A DNA stretch of 64,000 nucleotides from XYD12-FULL-36-8 sp964391015 (lineage in GTDB: Bacteria; Bacteroidota; Ignavibacteria; Ignavibacteriales; Ignavibacteriaceae). The notes below the pieces were generated by a model. That model made no database searches and had not been told where the DNA came from. It was given only the letters and a program-made list of their open reading frames with translations. The translations under genes were made by a program, and so were the position numbers. Below, one piece after another: positions 37,772 to 47,818 of this stretch. Numbering within the stretch: position 1 is the stretch's first letter; the number at the start of each line of letters is the position of its first letter. Location: assembly GCA_964391015.1 (NCBI GenBank), contig CAYMKU010000012.1, forward strand, positions 1 to 64,000. The letters are read 5' to 3'.

Positions 37772-38879
37772 ACAATTTATTCCTGTAGCTAATCCCAGAT
37801 TAGGTTTTAAAGAAGAAAAAGGCAAATTCATAAAAGCCGCTGAATCTGTATTAGAAAATGGGATGTACATTCTCGGAAATGAAGTATCATCATTCGAAAA
37901 GGAATTCGCTGAATATATTGGAGTTAATTATTGTGTTGGTGTTGCTAATGGAACTGATGCAATTGCAATTGCACTTAAAGGACTTGGTATTAAACCTGGT
38001 AATGAGGTTATTACTGTTTCGCATTCTGCAGTAGCAACTGTTGCCGCCATTGAAATGGTTGGAGCTATACCAGTATTCGCAGACATCGAACAGGATACAA
38101 GATGCATTGATCCAGAAAAAATTCAGAAGCTTTTTTCATCAAAAACAAAGGCAATCATTCCTGTACACATTTATGGGCAGCCAGCAAAAATAAAGGAAAT
38201 TATATCATTAGCTCATGAAAGAAATATTAAAGTATTAGAGGATTGTGCACAAGCACATGGCGCCAAAGTGAATGGTAAAAAAACCGGATCCTTTGGCGAT
38301 GCAGCTGCTTTCAGCTTTTATCCTACTAAGAATTTAGGTGCACTGGGGGATGGCGGAGCCATAGTTACCAACTCATCTGAAATATTCGAAAAACTTTTTG
38401 CTATTCGACAATACGGCTGGAAAGAAAGATACATCAGTGATGTTCCCGGAGTTAATTCACGGTTAGATGAACTTCAAGCAGCGTTTTTGAGAATAAAATT
38501 ACAAAAACTTGACAAGGATAATGCCCGAAGGAATGAAATTGCGAAAAGATATTCGATGACAATCCAAAATTCAAATTTAAAACCACCGACAATTATCTCA
38601 AATACTTATCACGCATATCATTTATATGTAATCGAATCTGAAAAACGTGAGGAACTTTCCAGATTTCTTAGATTCCGTGAAATTGGAACTGCTTTACATT
38701 ATCCTCTGCCAATCCACTTGCAACCTGCCTACAAGGGAAGAATTAGAGGTGAGAATGAACTTCAAAATACTGAACAACTTTACAAAAACATTTTGACCAT
38801 ACCAATGTTTCCAGAATTACTTGATAATGAAGTACAAAGAGTCGTTGAAGCGCTTATTGATTGGACCATCAATGGCTAA
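37764..38879 (+). CDS. DegT/DnrJ/EryC1-type sugar aminotransferase
   Basis: The 371-aa product is a PLP-dependent aminotransferase that acts on keto nucleotide sugars. The N terminus FIPVANPRLGFKEEKGKF is typical. PLP Lys189 is in FSFYPTKNLGALGDGGAI, and the cofactor Asp160 is in VLEDCAQAHGA. I chose the ATG at 37764, which overlaps the epimerase stop by 8 nt, over an in-frame ATG at 37698 that would lie deep inside that gene. With the epimerase and RfbA it probably makes an amino deoxysugar for the surface glycan. Confidence 0.93.
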   Translation: MSEQFIPVANPRLGFKEEKGKFIKAAESVLENGMYILGNEVSSFEKEFAEYIGVNYCVGVANGTDAIAIALKGLGIKPGNEVITVSHSAVATVAAIEMVGAIPVFADIEQDTRCIDPEKIQKLFSSKTKAIIPVHIYGQPAKIKEIISLAHERNIKVLEDCAQAHGAKVNGKKTGSFGDAAAFSFYPTKNLGALGDGGAIVTNSSEIFEKLFAIRQYGWKERYISDVPGVNSRLDELQAAFLRIKLQKLDKDNARRNEIAKRYSMTIQNSNLKPPTIISNTYHAYHLYVIESEKREELSRFLRFREIGTALHYPLPIHLQPAYKGRIRGENELQNTEQLYKNILTIPMFPELLDNEVQRVVEALIDWTING

Positions 38880-38964
38880 ACTTTTTTCTTCCCAGTAATT
38901 AATTACACCAAAAAATATTTATAGCTCGTGACAATGCGAAGCAATAAATAACTTTCGATAAGAT

Positions 38965-39873
38965 ATGCCAAACACATTAGCACATTTAGGAATCGGTGGA
39001 TTTTTTACAAGAACTTTTATAAAAAAAGCCGACTTGAAATGGGTATATATTGGTGCCGTTATCCCAGACTTTCCATGGATTCTTCAAAGAATTGTATCGG
39101 CATTTGCTCCTTCCATTAATGTTTACAATCTTCGTTTATATTGCATTGCACTGGCATCATTATTTATCTCATTGACACTCAGTGCCGCCATAGCTAACCT
39201 AACTAGAAATACTAAACGAGTTTTTTTGATTTTAGCAACAGGTGCAGTAATTCATTTATTACTTGATTCAATTGAGATTAAATGGGCAAACGGCGTACAT
39301 CTTTTTGCTCCTTTTAATTGGCATTTATTTAATGCAGGATTATTTTGGCCAGAAGATATACCAATATATCTGCTAACCCTCTTTGGAATTTTTTATGTCA
39401 CCTTTAACACTAAGAAACTTCTACAAACATCTTTCCAATATCGTATTAATTCAAAGAAAAAAATAATTGCGGCATTTATTTTACTCATATTGTATTTTTC
39501 TCTTCCCTTCTCTGTAATGGAAGATATTGAAGCAAACAATAACCACTTTGTAAAAACATTAAGAGACATCGAACATCGCCCCGGAAGTTACTTCGAAATT
39601 GATAGAGGTTATTACATAGACTCAAATGATGGGGACAAATTTAGGACTCCATTCAAAGAAGAATTAATAGTTGCCAATTTAAATCTTACAACTTCCGAAA
39701 GCATGTCCATCCGTGCAAAATTTATTTCCCAGGACGAAATCTACATAATTGAATACCATACACATCATAATCGGGATTTATACTCATACGTCGGACTTGT
39801 GGTTATATTAATTCTATTTATAGCTTTGCTCGTAAGAAATTCTAAAAACAAATTTCAACTAAACAATTTTTAA
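38965..39873 (+). CDS. YdjM-like membrane metal-dependent hydrolase family
   Basis: The 302-aa product has five or six membrane helices. It carries the YdjM/DUF457 pattern: an N-terminal His in NTLAHLGIGG, Asp in GAVIPDFPWI and a His-Asp pair in GAVIHLLLDSIEI, which are the likely metal ligands. Between the last helices is a soluble loop of about 90 residues. The family is described as membrane-bound metal-dependent hydrolases with no clear substrate. It is the last gene before a bidirectional terminator. A role in the neighbouring sugar pathway is possible but unsupported. Confidence 0.75.
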   Translation: MPNTLAHLGIGGFFTRTFIKKADLKWVYIGAVIPDFPWILQRIVSAFAPSINVYNLRLYCIALASLFISLTLSAAIANLTRNTKRVFLILATGAVIHLLLDSIEIKWANGVHLFAPFNWHLFNAGLFWPEDIPIYLLTLFGIFYVTFNTKKLLQTSFQYRINSKKKIIAAFILLILYFSLPFSVMEDIEANNNHFVKTLRDIEHRPGSYFEIDRGYYIDSNDGDKFRTPFKEELIVANLNLTTSESMSIRAKFISQDEIYIIEYHTHHNRDLYSYVGLVVILILFIALLVRNSKNKFQLNNF

Positions 39874-39895
39874 CCTATTGCAGATAATCAAAAAT

Positions 39896-39933
39896 AAAAA
39901 AGCCGACAAGTTTTCACCTTGTCGGCTTTTTTT
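39896..39933. terminator. Bidirectional rho-independent terminator
   Basis: A perfect 10-bp stem AGCCGACAAG/CTTGTCGGCT (39901-39910/39918-39927) is flanked by five A on the left and six T on the right. It therefore works for both converging genes. Confidence 0.93.
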
Positions 39934-39948
39934 AGATACAGCTCATAA

Positions 39949-42601
39949 CTACTTGATTAGAATCATTCTCTTAGTTGAAGTAAACGTAGAACCATTAAAT
40001 CCACGAGCATTAATCATGTAGAAATAAACACCACTAGATAGACGCACTGCATTAAATATAGTTTCATGAACTCCTGCTTCAAGTGTTGCGTTCAAAATAT
40101 TTGTAACTTCTTGGCCTAAAGCATTATAGAGTTTTATACTAACATTTGAGGTTACTGGAAGTGCAAATCTAATAGTAGTAGATGGATTAAATGGATTAGG
40201 ATAATTTTGCTCTAGTGAATATTCCTTTGGCAATCCTAAGTCAACATCAATAATTTTTGAATAGGTGATTGATCCATCAAAATCAACCTGCTTCAATCTA
40301 TAGAAATATTTTCCATATAGTACTGATTTATCCAAGTAAGTGTAATTAGTTTGTGCTGTTGTTGATCCTTTTCCTTTAACAAAAGCTAAGTCAATAAATT
40401 TGTTATTTTCTTTACCTCGTTGAATTGAGAAGCCAGCGTTGTTTATTTCAGAAGCTGTTTCCCACTTAAGGAGAACATTACCATCTGTAACATCAGCAAT
40501 AAACGAAATAAGTTCAACAGGTACTCGTATGTCAGCTACATTACTAAGACCAGAAATCAGGTATGAATTGAATGCATAAACCCGATACTGATAAGTGGAA
40601 TCTAACATTACCGTTGAATCAATATATAATGTTGTGTTAGATAAAACAGAATCAAGTATTAAGAACGGTGCCAATGAAGTTGAATCTCCAGATTTTCGCT
40701 CTATAATAAACCCCAATTCATTCGTTGAATTATCAACCCAATGTAATTGGACATATTGGCTGTCCGCTCCGAATAATCTGGCAGAAAGCAATGTTGGAGC
40801 ATTCAATGTTGACAGCACCGTTGTCACTGATGCTACATTCGTGTATTCTGATTGTAGGAAACTGTTATATCCTTTAACTCTGAATGTATAGGTTGTCGTA
40901 TCTGATAATGTCGAATCTACATATGCAGTAACATTTGCTCCTAATGTTCCTACTACTGCATAAGGATTTACACTTGATGAATCTCCGGTCTTTCTCTCAA
41001 CTGTAAATCCAGTTTCATTTGTCGAATTATCTTGCCATGACAACAATGCTCGGTTTATTTGTGTCGTACTCAAATTTGCTGCTAAGTTAGTTGGATTTGC
41101 TAACGTTGACAGCACCGTTGTCACTGATGCTACATTCGTGTATTCTGATTGTAGGAAACNNNNNNNNNNNNNNNNNNNNNNNNNNNNNNNNNNNNNNNNN
41201 NNNNNNNNNNNNNNNNNNNNNNNNNNNNNNNNNNNNNNNNNNNNNNNNNNNNNNNNNNNGCCATGACAACAATGCTCGGTTTATTTGTGTCGTACTCAAA
41301 TTTGCTGCTAAGTTTGTTGGTGCTGGAACTGGTGGAATGATAACTTTTAATAAAGCTGTATCACTTGTATCACTGCCAGATGCTGTAACAACTACTCTAT
41401 AAACCGAACCGCTGTCAGCTTGAGTAGTTGGAAACAATGTATATGTTGAGTCAGTTGCTCCAGAAATATTTACACCATTTTTCTGCCACTGATATGCAGG
41501 CGGAGTATCACTAACAACCCGACAAGTAAAAGTTACAGAATCTCCTATTAATACTTGAGCAGGTTGAGGTTGTCCAATAATAAATGGTCTAAGAAATCTT
41601 GAAACCCCGAGAGAATAATTTTGAGTCACTTCTGGTGCATCGAGTGCTCGATCATATATGGCTGTTAAATAGTAAATACCTTCCCATTCATTAAAACCAT
41701 TATTCATGGCTAAAGATAATTGAGTTCCGAAATCATCTGTCCAATTTGAAAGATTCCCACCAATTGAGCTTGAGGCAACTTCAACACCATTTCTAAAAAT
41801 TTTTGAAACACCATTTTTATGTGTAAAAACAAGGTGTATTTTTTGTTCAAGGTTTAAAGGTAAATTTTCTGATGTTCCAGGTATTCCTCTATTATTTGTA
41901 TTTGTGGTTCTTATTAAATAATTATATCCCAAATAATTCTCAACTTCGAAATCCACCTCAACACCCGACCGTGCAAGACTAATAACCTTTCTATTATCAG
42001 TGCCATTTAATGATCTGATCCACAACTCAACTGTCATTTCATTACTTCCTTTAATAGAATTAACTATTCGAGAGATTGCTGCAGGATCAGTTGATTTGAT
42101 CCTAGCGCTATCACCAACAAAAAGTCCCTCAGTATAACTCCAGTTTGTTCTCGCTGGAACTTCTATCGTAAGGTCTACAGGGGGATTAAGCCCTGCCAAA
42201 TCATGTATAATATTACCACTTCCTTCATTGAAAATGTAACCAACTATAAGATTTTCGCTTACCCGTGAACCTGATTCGGTTACATACAGCTTAGCAGTTA
42301 AACTCGTATCGCTACCATATGAATTAGTAACAACGACTTTAAATTCAGATCCATTATCAGCTAAGACAGTCGCTGGAGTTGTATAAACTGAATCATTCGA
42401 ACTACCTATTGCTATATTATTTTTAAACCATTCAAATGTAAGTGAATCTCCGGATGAGCTGACGGAAAATATAGCTGTCTGTCCTTCAATCACACCCCGA
42501 GAAGAAGGCTCACTTGTAATAACAGGTGCCTGGGCAAACAGGTTGAAGGTAAATAATGCAAGAATTACGAAAAAAATATGCGTAAAATTATCTTTTCTCA
42601 T
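39949..42601 (-). CDS. Secreted multi-domain surface protein with T9SS-type sorting tail (interrupted by an assembly gap)
   Basis: One gene is split in two frames by 100 N at 41160-41259. The start at 42601 has AAGGAG 8 nt upstream, and a signal peptide (ending LFAQAP) follows. In order come an Ig-like domain, a LamG/concanavalin-like domain (ELWIRSLNG), a second Ig-like domain, fibronectin type III repeats of 99 aa (DNSTNETGFTVERK and DNSTNELGFIIERK type), a beta-rich segment (FSIQRGKENNKFIDL), and a C-terminal sorting tail (NYPNPFNPSTTI to the end). That tail directs export and surface attachment by the type IX or a related system. It would act outside the cell in adhesion or glycan binding. 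The length given here is without the missing repeat sequence. Confidence 0.88.
41160..41259. other. Assembly gap of 100 N inside a fibronectin repeat
   Basis: The left flank (41105-41159) repeats 40808-40862 exactly, with a 297-nt spacing. The right flank (from 41260) repeats the sequence from 41034. In the intact copy these anchors are 171 nt apart. Replacing 100 N by 171 nt (or by 171 plus a multiple of 297) puts both halves of the gene in one frame, so the frame break is an artefact of the fixed-length gap. Confidence 0.9.
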
Positions 42602-42938
42602 TATGTTACTCCTTGTGTTATGAATAAAAGATATAATTAATATCAAATTTAACTTATTTCGCTAAAACTTGCTACAATTTATATGCCGATGAGTTATTTT
42701 GAGAAAATGTATCATTCTAAGTTTTTTAATTATCTTGGTCTGGCATTTGCTTAAATTTTGCAAAAGTATATGTTTTTATAAATAACTTACTTTTGTATCG
42801 GTAAATCGCGAGAGTAAAAGAGAAATTTTTCGGTATTATTAACTTGGTTCACACCTATTTTTGCAAAGTAAAAATAATGGGAACACAAATTTCCCATGTT
42901 CAAATAATTACTGTGAAGTATTTCCAAAGGAAAAGAAA
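42602..42938. other. Intergenic gap between divergent genes
   Basis: The 337-bp gap carries the divergent promoters of the surface protein and the first 2-epimerase gene. No ORF or repeat can be supported. A TTG at 42861 is in frame with the epimerase but lacks a ribosome site. Confidence 0.5.
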
Positions 42939-44027
42939 TTGAAAAAGGTTATTTCTGTTGTTGGCGCCAGACCCAACTTTATGAAGGTTGCGCCTATTCA
43001 TAAGGCATTCCAAAATTATACAAATAAAGTAAAGCATTTGATTTGTCATACTGGGCAGCATTACGATGAAAAAATGTCGAAGGTTTTTTTTGAAGACCTT
43101 GAGATGCCTTATCCAGATTTCTATCTCGGTGTGGGTTCAGGTTCACACGCCGAACAAACAGCCAATGTAATGATTGCATTCGAAAAGGTTTTATTATCAG
43201 AAAAACCTGATTTAATTGTTGTTGTAGGTGATGTTAACTCTACTGTTGCTTGCAGTTTAGTTGCGGCTAAATTAAATATTAAAGTAGCACATGTTGAAGC
43301 TGGGTTAAGAAGTTTTGATCGCACTATGCCAGAAGAAATCAATAGGTTATTAACTGATGCTATTTCTGATCACCTATTTGTTTCAGAAAAAAGCGGACTT
43401 GTAAATCTTAAGAACGAAAATATCCAGCAGAATAAAATTCACTTTGTGGGCAATGTAATGATTGATAGCCTGGCTCAATATCTACCAAAAGCAAATTCAT
43501 CAACAATATTAAGAGAATATTCATTAAGTCCATCAAACTACATATTGGTTACCTTACACCGGCCTTCGAATGTTGATTCAAAAGAATTTTTAAACAGCTT
43601 GATTTCTTTATTCGAAACTCTTGCCAATGACAGAAAAATTATTTTTCCTATCCACCCAAGGACGAAAAAAAACTTGCAGGAGATCGGCTATAATCTTAAT
43701 CAAAATGAAAACATCATTCTAACAGATCCTATAGGTTATATAGATTTTCTTTCCTTAACAAAAAATGCAGAATTAATAATCACAGACAGCGGAGGTATTC
43801 AGGAAGAAAGCACTTATTTAAAAGTACAATGCCTTACAGTTAGAAATAATACTGAAAGACCAGTTACAGTGGAAGTTGGAACAAATCAACTTATTGGAAC
43901 TAATCTAAAAAAAGTTGAGCGAGCTGCTGTCGAAATAATTCATGGTAAAATAAAATCCGGTAATATACCTGAACTATGGGATGGAAGAGCTGCTGAAAGG
44001 ATCACCGAAATATTAAGCAAGGATTGA
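42939..44027 (+). CDS. wecB: UDP-N-acetylglucosamine 2-epimerase (non-hydrolysing), first copy
   Basis: The enzyme interconverts UDP-GlcNAc and UDP-ManNAc. The product is 362 aa from the TTG at 42939, which has AAAGGAAA about 8 nt upstream and starts LKKVISVVGARPNFMKV as family members do; an upstream TTG at 42861 would add 26 unrelated residues. Motifs include the CHTGQHYDEKMS region, VVGDVNSTVA, HVEAGLRSFDRTMPEEINR and the nucleotide-binding TDSGGIQEESTYL. This copy is closer to the VxGARPNFMK type common in Bacteroidota than to the second copy at 46658, so the two may differ in substrate. Confidence 0.93.
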   Translation: MKKVISVVGARPNFMKVAPIHKAFQNYTNKVKHLICHTGQHYDEKMSKVFFEDLEMPYPDFYLGVGSGSHAEQTANVMIAFEKVLLSEKPDLIVVVGDVNSTVACSLVAAKLNIKVAHVEAGLRSFDRTMPEEINRLLTDAISDHLFVSEKSGLVNLKNENIQQNKIHFVGNVMIDSLAQYLPKANSSTILREYSLSPSNYILVTLHRPSNVDSKEFLNSLISLFETLANDRKIIFPIHPRTKKNLQEIGYNLNQNENIILTDPIGYIDFLSLTKNAELIITDSGGIQEESTYLKVQCLTVRNNTERPVTVEVGTNQLIGTNLKKVERAAVEIIHGKIKSGNIPELWDGRAAERITEILSKD

Positions 44028-44661
44028 GGAAAGAAATTCTTTTCAATTAATTCTATAGAAGCACGCTTATAGGAAATTGACTTATCAAAGATGGTTGTGT
44101 ATTCGCGCTTCGAAATTGGCTTTACAGTAATGTGAGTTGAATGATTAGCAATGAAAAAAACTTTTTATGTTCTTAAATTTGGATTGAAAAATCTTCATGT
44201 TCGGTCAAAATGTCATGTTCGTAACTAAATAATTAAAATGATATTAGAAGATAAATTTGTTCGTTTTTGATCAATTTTTGAATAATTAGGTTAACTTAGC
44301 TGATCGAGATCATATCGAAAGCATATCGAGAGATCATCGAGAGCATAGTATTTGGTATATATTTTCATAACGTTATAAAAAGGGGTGTGCCAAAAAGTCA
44401 AAAAATTTGTTACGATCAGTGTAATATTTTAATTACTGTTTTAATTGGATTTGATCGTGAAATCAAGACATAATCCAACAATCCAATTGGTAAATAAGAA
44501 ATGATTTTCAACCTGTGCAACTTGACGTTTTTTATAATAATATTGTAATAACATTAACGAAATGAAATTTCCGTACTTGATATTGTGATTGACTTGGCGA
44601 AGCTGTATTTAAAGCGATTCTCTTCAAATCAAAATCATTAGGAAATTAGTTTAATTATTAA
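44028..44661. other. Intergenic gap of 634 bp
   Basis: No coding ORF can be supported; a 25-codon frame at 44151 has no coding character. The gap contains the degenerate repeat at 44302-44346 and an AT-rich stretch before the next gene. It is unusually long for the middle of a polysaccharide cluster, so a gene may have been lost here or an internal promoter is present. Confidence 0.5.
44302..44346. repeat. Degenerate short tandem repeat
   Basis: Four units of about 9-13 bp follow each other: GATCGAGATCAT, ATCGAAAGCAT, ATCGAGAGATCAT and CGAGAGCAT. They share the ATCGAGA-CAT core. The repeat may be a protein-binding cluster or simple slippage. Confidence 0.45.
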
Positions 44662-46641
44662 ATGCACCTATCTATAAAGCACATAAATTATCAAACTCCA
44701 TTTATTTTATTGGGAGCGAGCATTATCCTTGGATTCTTTTTTAGAATTAATGGATTAGGCAATGGCGGCTTTTCCAATAGTGATGAATATTATATCGCAA
44801 AATCAGTACACCATATACTAGAATACGGTGTACCTGCTTATCCACTGGGGGGATATTACACAAGAGGTCTTATTTACCAATACCTTTCGGCTCTGCTAAT
44901 TATCATTACAGGAATTAACGATGAATTTGCACTTAGAATAATACCGCTAATTTTTAACCTGCTAGCCATTCCAGCATTATATTTACTCGGGAAGAAAGTC
45001 GGTGGTAAAATAATTGGCGGCTCAATTGTTTTTCTTTTTTGTTTTTCAACCTTAGAGATAGAGTATGCCCGTTTAGCAAGGTATTATACTCCTTTCCAGA
45101 CTTTATTTATCTGGTACATTTATTTTTTAATTAACGTAGTAATTGAAAAAAAAGCCAGTCACTTCAAATGGCTGCTGATCATTAGTACAGCCGGGATTTT
45201 TATGTATGAAGGTGGAATATTTCTTACTCTCCTCAATTTCATTCCATTCATTTGGATCAAAGAAAAGCCTAATGTTTCTAAAATTTTATATTCGATTATA
45301 ATCTTCTGCACAGCAATTGTTTACTTAAAAATTGATTTTAGAAATTATGGAGTAATAAATTATCTCCCGACCGATGTAAAAATTCCCGTAGAAAATGGTA
45401 TTGCTCCCATTGACTTGCCCCATTTATTCATTCAAACAGTCTCAAGCCCAATTTTATATTCATTATTTTTCATATTAGTTGCAATAAGCATTTTTTATGG
45501 GGCATTCCTGATTAATAGTACAATTGAAAAACGTACGAAGTTAATATTTCTACTCGCTGTTTTACTTTCTTTATTCAATTTGTTCGGATTAATTTTCGTT
45601 TCATTAATAATATTTTACCTAATAGGATGGATTAAACACGAAGAGATTAAAAGCAAAGCATTTTACCTTTTGCTGATAGTCCTCTCTTTAAATTTTATAT
45701 CATATTTTATTTTTGCATTAAATACAAATTCTTGGCTAAGATACTTCCCAGAGGAATCCTCAATCTTGATTAATAAAATTATATGGATACTTGTTAATTA
45801 CCCCAATTTCTATGAAAAGTTATTGATACCATGGTTTTCATCCTTACCCATTCTTACAACAACCATCTTTTCATCATTCATAATTTATCTTATAATTAAC
45901 TTTATTAAATCACCAACGGCTGACAGGCATTCAATTGAAGGTACAAATTTTTTACTTTCAACTGTTATTGTTCTTATCAGTCTAGTTGCAATTTTAAAGA
46001 CGCCCTACAATGATGTTCGATACACTTTTTTCATTTACCCAATTCTAGTGCTGCTCTTTCTTTTTTCTATAAAATATATTTCCGAATCCATATTTAACAA
46101 ATCAACCAAATCAATAATAGTTTACAGCTCATTTTTTATCTTCTTCGTTTTATTTTCATCAGATTATAACGCAAACCACCTCTTAAAAATAGGTAGCAAT
46201 GAAGTTAGATATAGAACTATTTATCAACCAGCACAAGAAAACATCTATTACTATCAAGAGGATTATATTTCACCAGCTACAAAAATAAACAAGAACCTAT
46301 CGGCAGGTGATTTGGTAGTGACTACTCAAGCTCCCATCGAATATTATTTGAAAAGATTAGATTACAAGTATCTTGACTTCAGAGATATGGAATTCTCCAT
46401 TAGATCACGAAATAACGGACATAAAGAAGTTTGGACAAACGCTAATCTAATTTATAAAGAAGATGATTTCCTAAATTTATTGAAGCACTCAAAATCAACC
46501 ATTTGGTTAAGTGATTTTTCAGATAAAAGACCTGGTGTCAGCCAATTAGAAAAAAAAATAAATTCAGAATTTTCACAACATCTTTTCTATGTTAATTTTG
46601 ACAGCACAATTAATGTATTTAAGATACCACCAATGAAATAA
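44662..46641 (+). CDS. Integral membrane glycosyltransferase, GT39/PMT-like
   Basis: The 659-aa product has about 11-12 membrane helices and a soluble C-terminal domain of about 140 residues. The first periplasmic loop has the Asp41-Glu42 pair in GFSNSDEYYIA, the catalytic site of lipid-phosphate-sugar-dependent glycosyltransferases (GT39, ArnT, PMT). The enzyme would move a sugar from a polyprenyl-linked donor to a lipid, glycan or protein on the outer side of the membrane. It is placed 16 nt before the second 2-epimerase gene, hence in the same operon. Confidence 0.8.
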   Translation: MHLSIKHINYQTPFILLGASIILGFFFRINGLGNGGFSNSDEYYIAKSVHHILEYGVPAYPLGGYYTRGLIYQYLSALLIIITGINDEFALRIIPLIFNLLAIPALYLLGKKVGGKIIGGSIVFLFCFSTLEIEYARLARYYTPFQTLFIWYIYFLINVVIEKKASHFKWLLIISTAGIFMYEGGIFLTLLNFIPFIWIKEKPNVSKILYSIIIFCTAIVYLKIDFRNYGVINYLPTDVKIPVENGIAPIDLPHLFIQTVSSPILYSLFFILVAISIFYGAFLINSTIEKRTKLIFLLAVLLSLFNLFGLIFVSLIIFYLIGWIKHEEIKSKAFYLLLIVLSLNFISYFIFALNTNSWLRYFPEESSILINKIIWILVNYPNFYEKLLIPWFSSLPILTTTIFSSFIIYLIINFIKSPTADRHSIEGTNFLLSTVIVLISLVAILKTPYNDVRYTFFIYPILVLLFLFSIKYISESIFNKSTKSIIVYSSFFIFFVLFSSDYNANHLLKIGSNEVRYRTIYQPAQENIYYYQEDYISPATKINKNLSAGDLVVTTQAPIEYYLKRLDYKYLDFRDMEFSIRSRNNGHKEVWTNANLIYKEDDFLNLLKHSKSTIWLSDFSDKRPGVSQLEKKINSEFSQHLFYVNFDSTINVFKIPPMK

Positions 46642-46657
46642 GAACCGCATAATTAGC

Positions 46658-47776
46658 ATGAAGTACAAAAAAATCTCTATAATATTCGGAACACGGCCTG
46701 AAGCAATAAAACTTGCCCCGGTAATTCTAGAATTAAAAAAATACTGCGAGCTTGAAATTAATATTTGCGTTACTGCGCAGCATAGGGAAATGCTTGATCA
46801 AGTTTTAGAAGTTTTTAACATTAAGCCTGATGTCGACTTGAACATAATGAAGGCAAATCAATCATTATCAGAATTAACACACCGCGCGATAAAACTGCTT
46901 GATGAATATTTTTTAGAACATAAGCCGGATATTATTTTAGTCCAAGGTGATACGACAACAGTTTTTGCAGCTTCGCTTGCAGCATTTTATCATAAAATAG
47001 CAATTGGACACGTCGAGGCAGGGTTAAGAACTTGGAATAAGTTCTCCCCTTTCCCTGAGGAAATTAATAGAGTATTAACAACTAAGCTAACAGATATTCA
47101 TTTTGCTCCTACACAGCTTTCAAAAGATAATCTATTAAAGGAAGGAATAAGCGAAGAGAAGATTTTTATTACCGGGAATACAGTTATAGATGCTCTTTTT
47201 ATTGCACGAGATAAGATAAAAAACAAGAAGGTTTCTATTCCCGGCTTATCAATTGATTTTACTGTTCAGGAGAATAGTATAATTCTTATAACTGGTCATC
47301 GGCGAGAGAATTTTGGTGAAGGATTTCTGCAGATTTGCCAAGCAATAGCAGAACTTGCCGATAAATTCACGCAGTACAATTTTGTGTACCCGGTTCATCT
47401 AAATCCGAATGTTCGGAAACCGGTATTTGATATTTTATCAAAACAAAAAAACATTTTCCTAATTGAACCACTTACCTATCTCCCTTTTATTTACCTAATG
47501 GATAAATCAAAAATTATCTTAACCGATTCAGGCGGAGTACAGGAGGAAGCACCAAGTCTCGGCAAGCCTGTGTTGGTTATGAGAGAAAATACTGAAAGAC
47601 CTGAGGGTGTTGATGCGGGGACAGTCAGACTTGTCGGAGCTAAAAAGGATATGATTGTTAAAGAAGCAACTAAACTTCTAACAGACGAAACAGAATATTT
47701 AAAAATGGCTAATGCTGTTAATCCATACGGAGATGGAATGGCTTCAAAAAGAATCGCTGATATTTTGCTGAAATAA
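46658..47776 (+). CDS. wecB: UDP-N-acetylglucosamine 2-epimerase (non-hydrolysing), second copy
   Basis: The 372-aa product has the standard motifs KISIIFGTRPEAIKLAPVI, TAQHREMLDQVLEVF, VQGDTTTVFAASL, HVEAGLRTWNKFSPFPEEIN and LTDSGGVQEEAPSLGKPVLV, and full family length. It belongs to the FGTRPEAIK type like E. coli WecB. It makes UDP-ManNAc for the glycan. The presence of two such enzymes in one locus suggests either a second 2-epimerised sugar or redundancy. Confidence 0.96.
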   Translation: MKYKKISIIFGTRPEAIKLAPVILELKKYCELEINICVTAQHREMLDQVLEVFNIKPDVDLNIMKANQSLSELTHRAIKLLDEYFLEHKPDIILVQGDTTTVFAASLAAFYHKIAIGHVEAGLRTWNKFSPFPEEINRVLTTKLTDIHFAPTQLSKDNLLKEGISEEKIFITGNTVIDALFIARDKIKNKKVSIPGLSIDFTVQENSIILITGHRRENFGEGFLQICQAIAELADKFTQYNFVYPVHLNPNVRKPVFDILSKQKNIFLIEPLTYLPFIYLMDKSKIILTDSGGVQEEAPSLGKPVLVMRENTERPEGVDAGTVRLVGAKKDMIVKEATKLLTDETEYLKMANAVNPYGDGMASKRIADILLK

Positions 47777-47818
47777 ACTTATTTAATATATTTTTTAATC
47801 GCATTATAAAATAAATTC

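Noticed and set aside
41087..42646. Two separate genes at 39949-41124 and 41087-42646
   Set aside because: The break is an artificial 100-N gap, and the frames join when the gap is 171 nt.
44151..44228. 25-codon frame in the 634-bp gap
   Set aside because: Too short and too generic, with a weak start; it could be chance.
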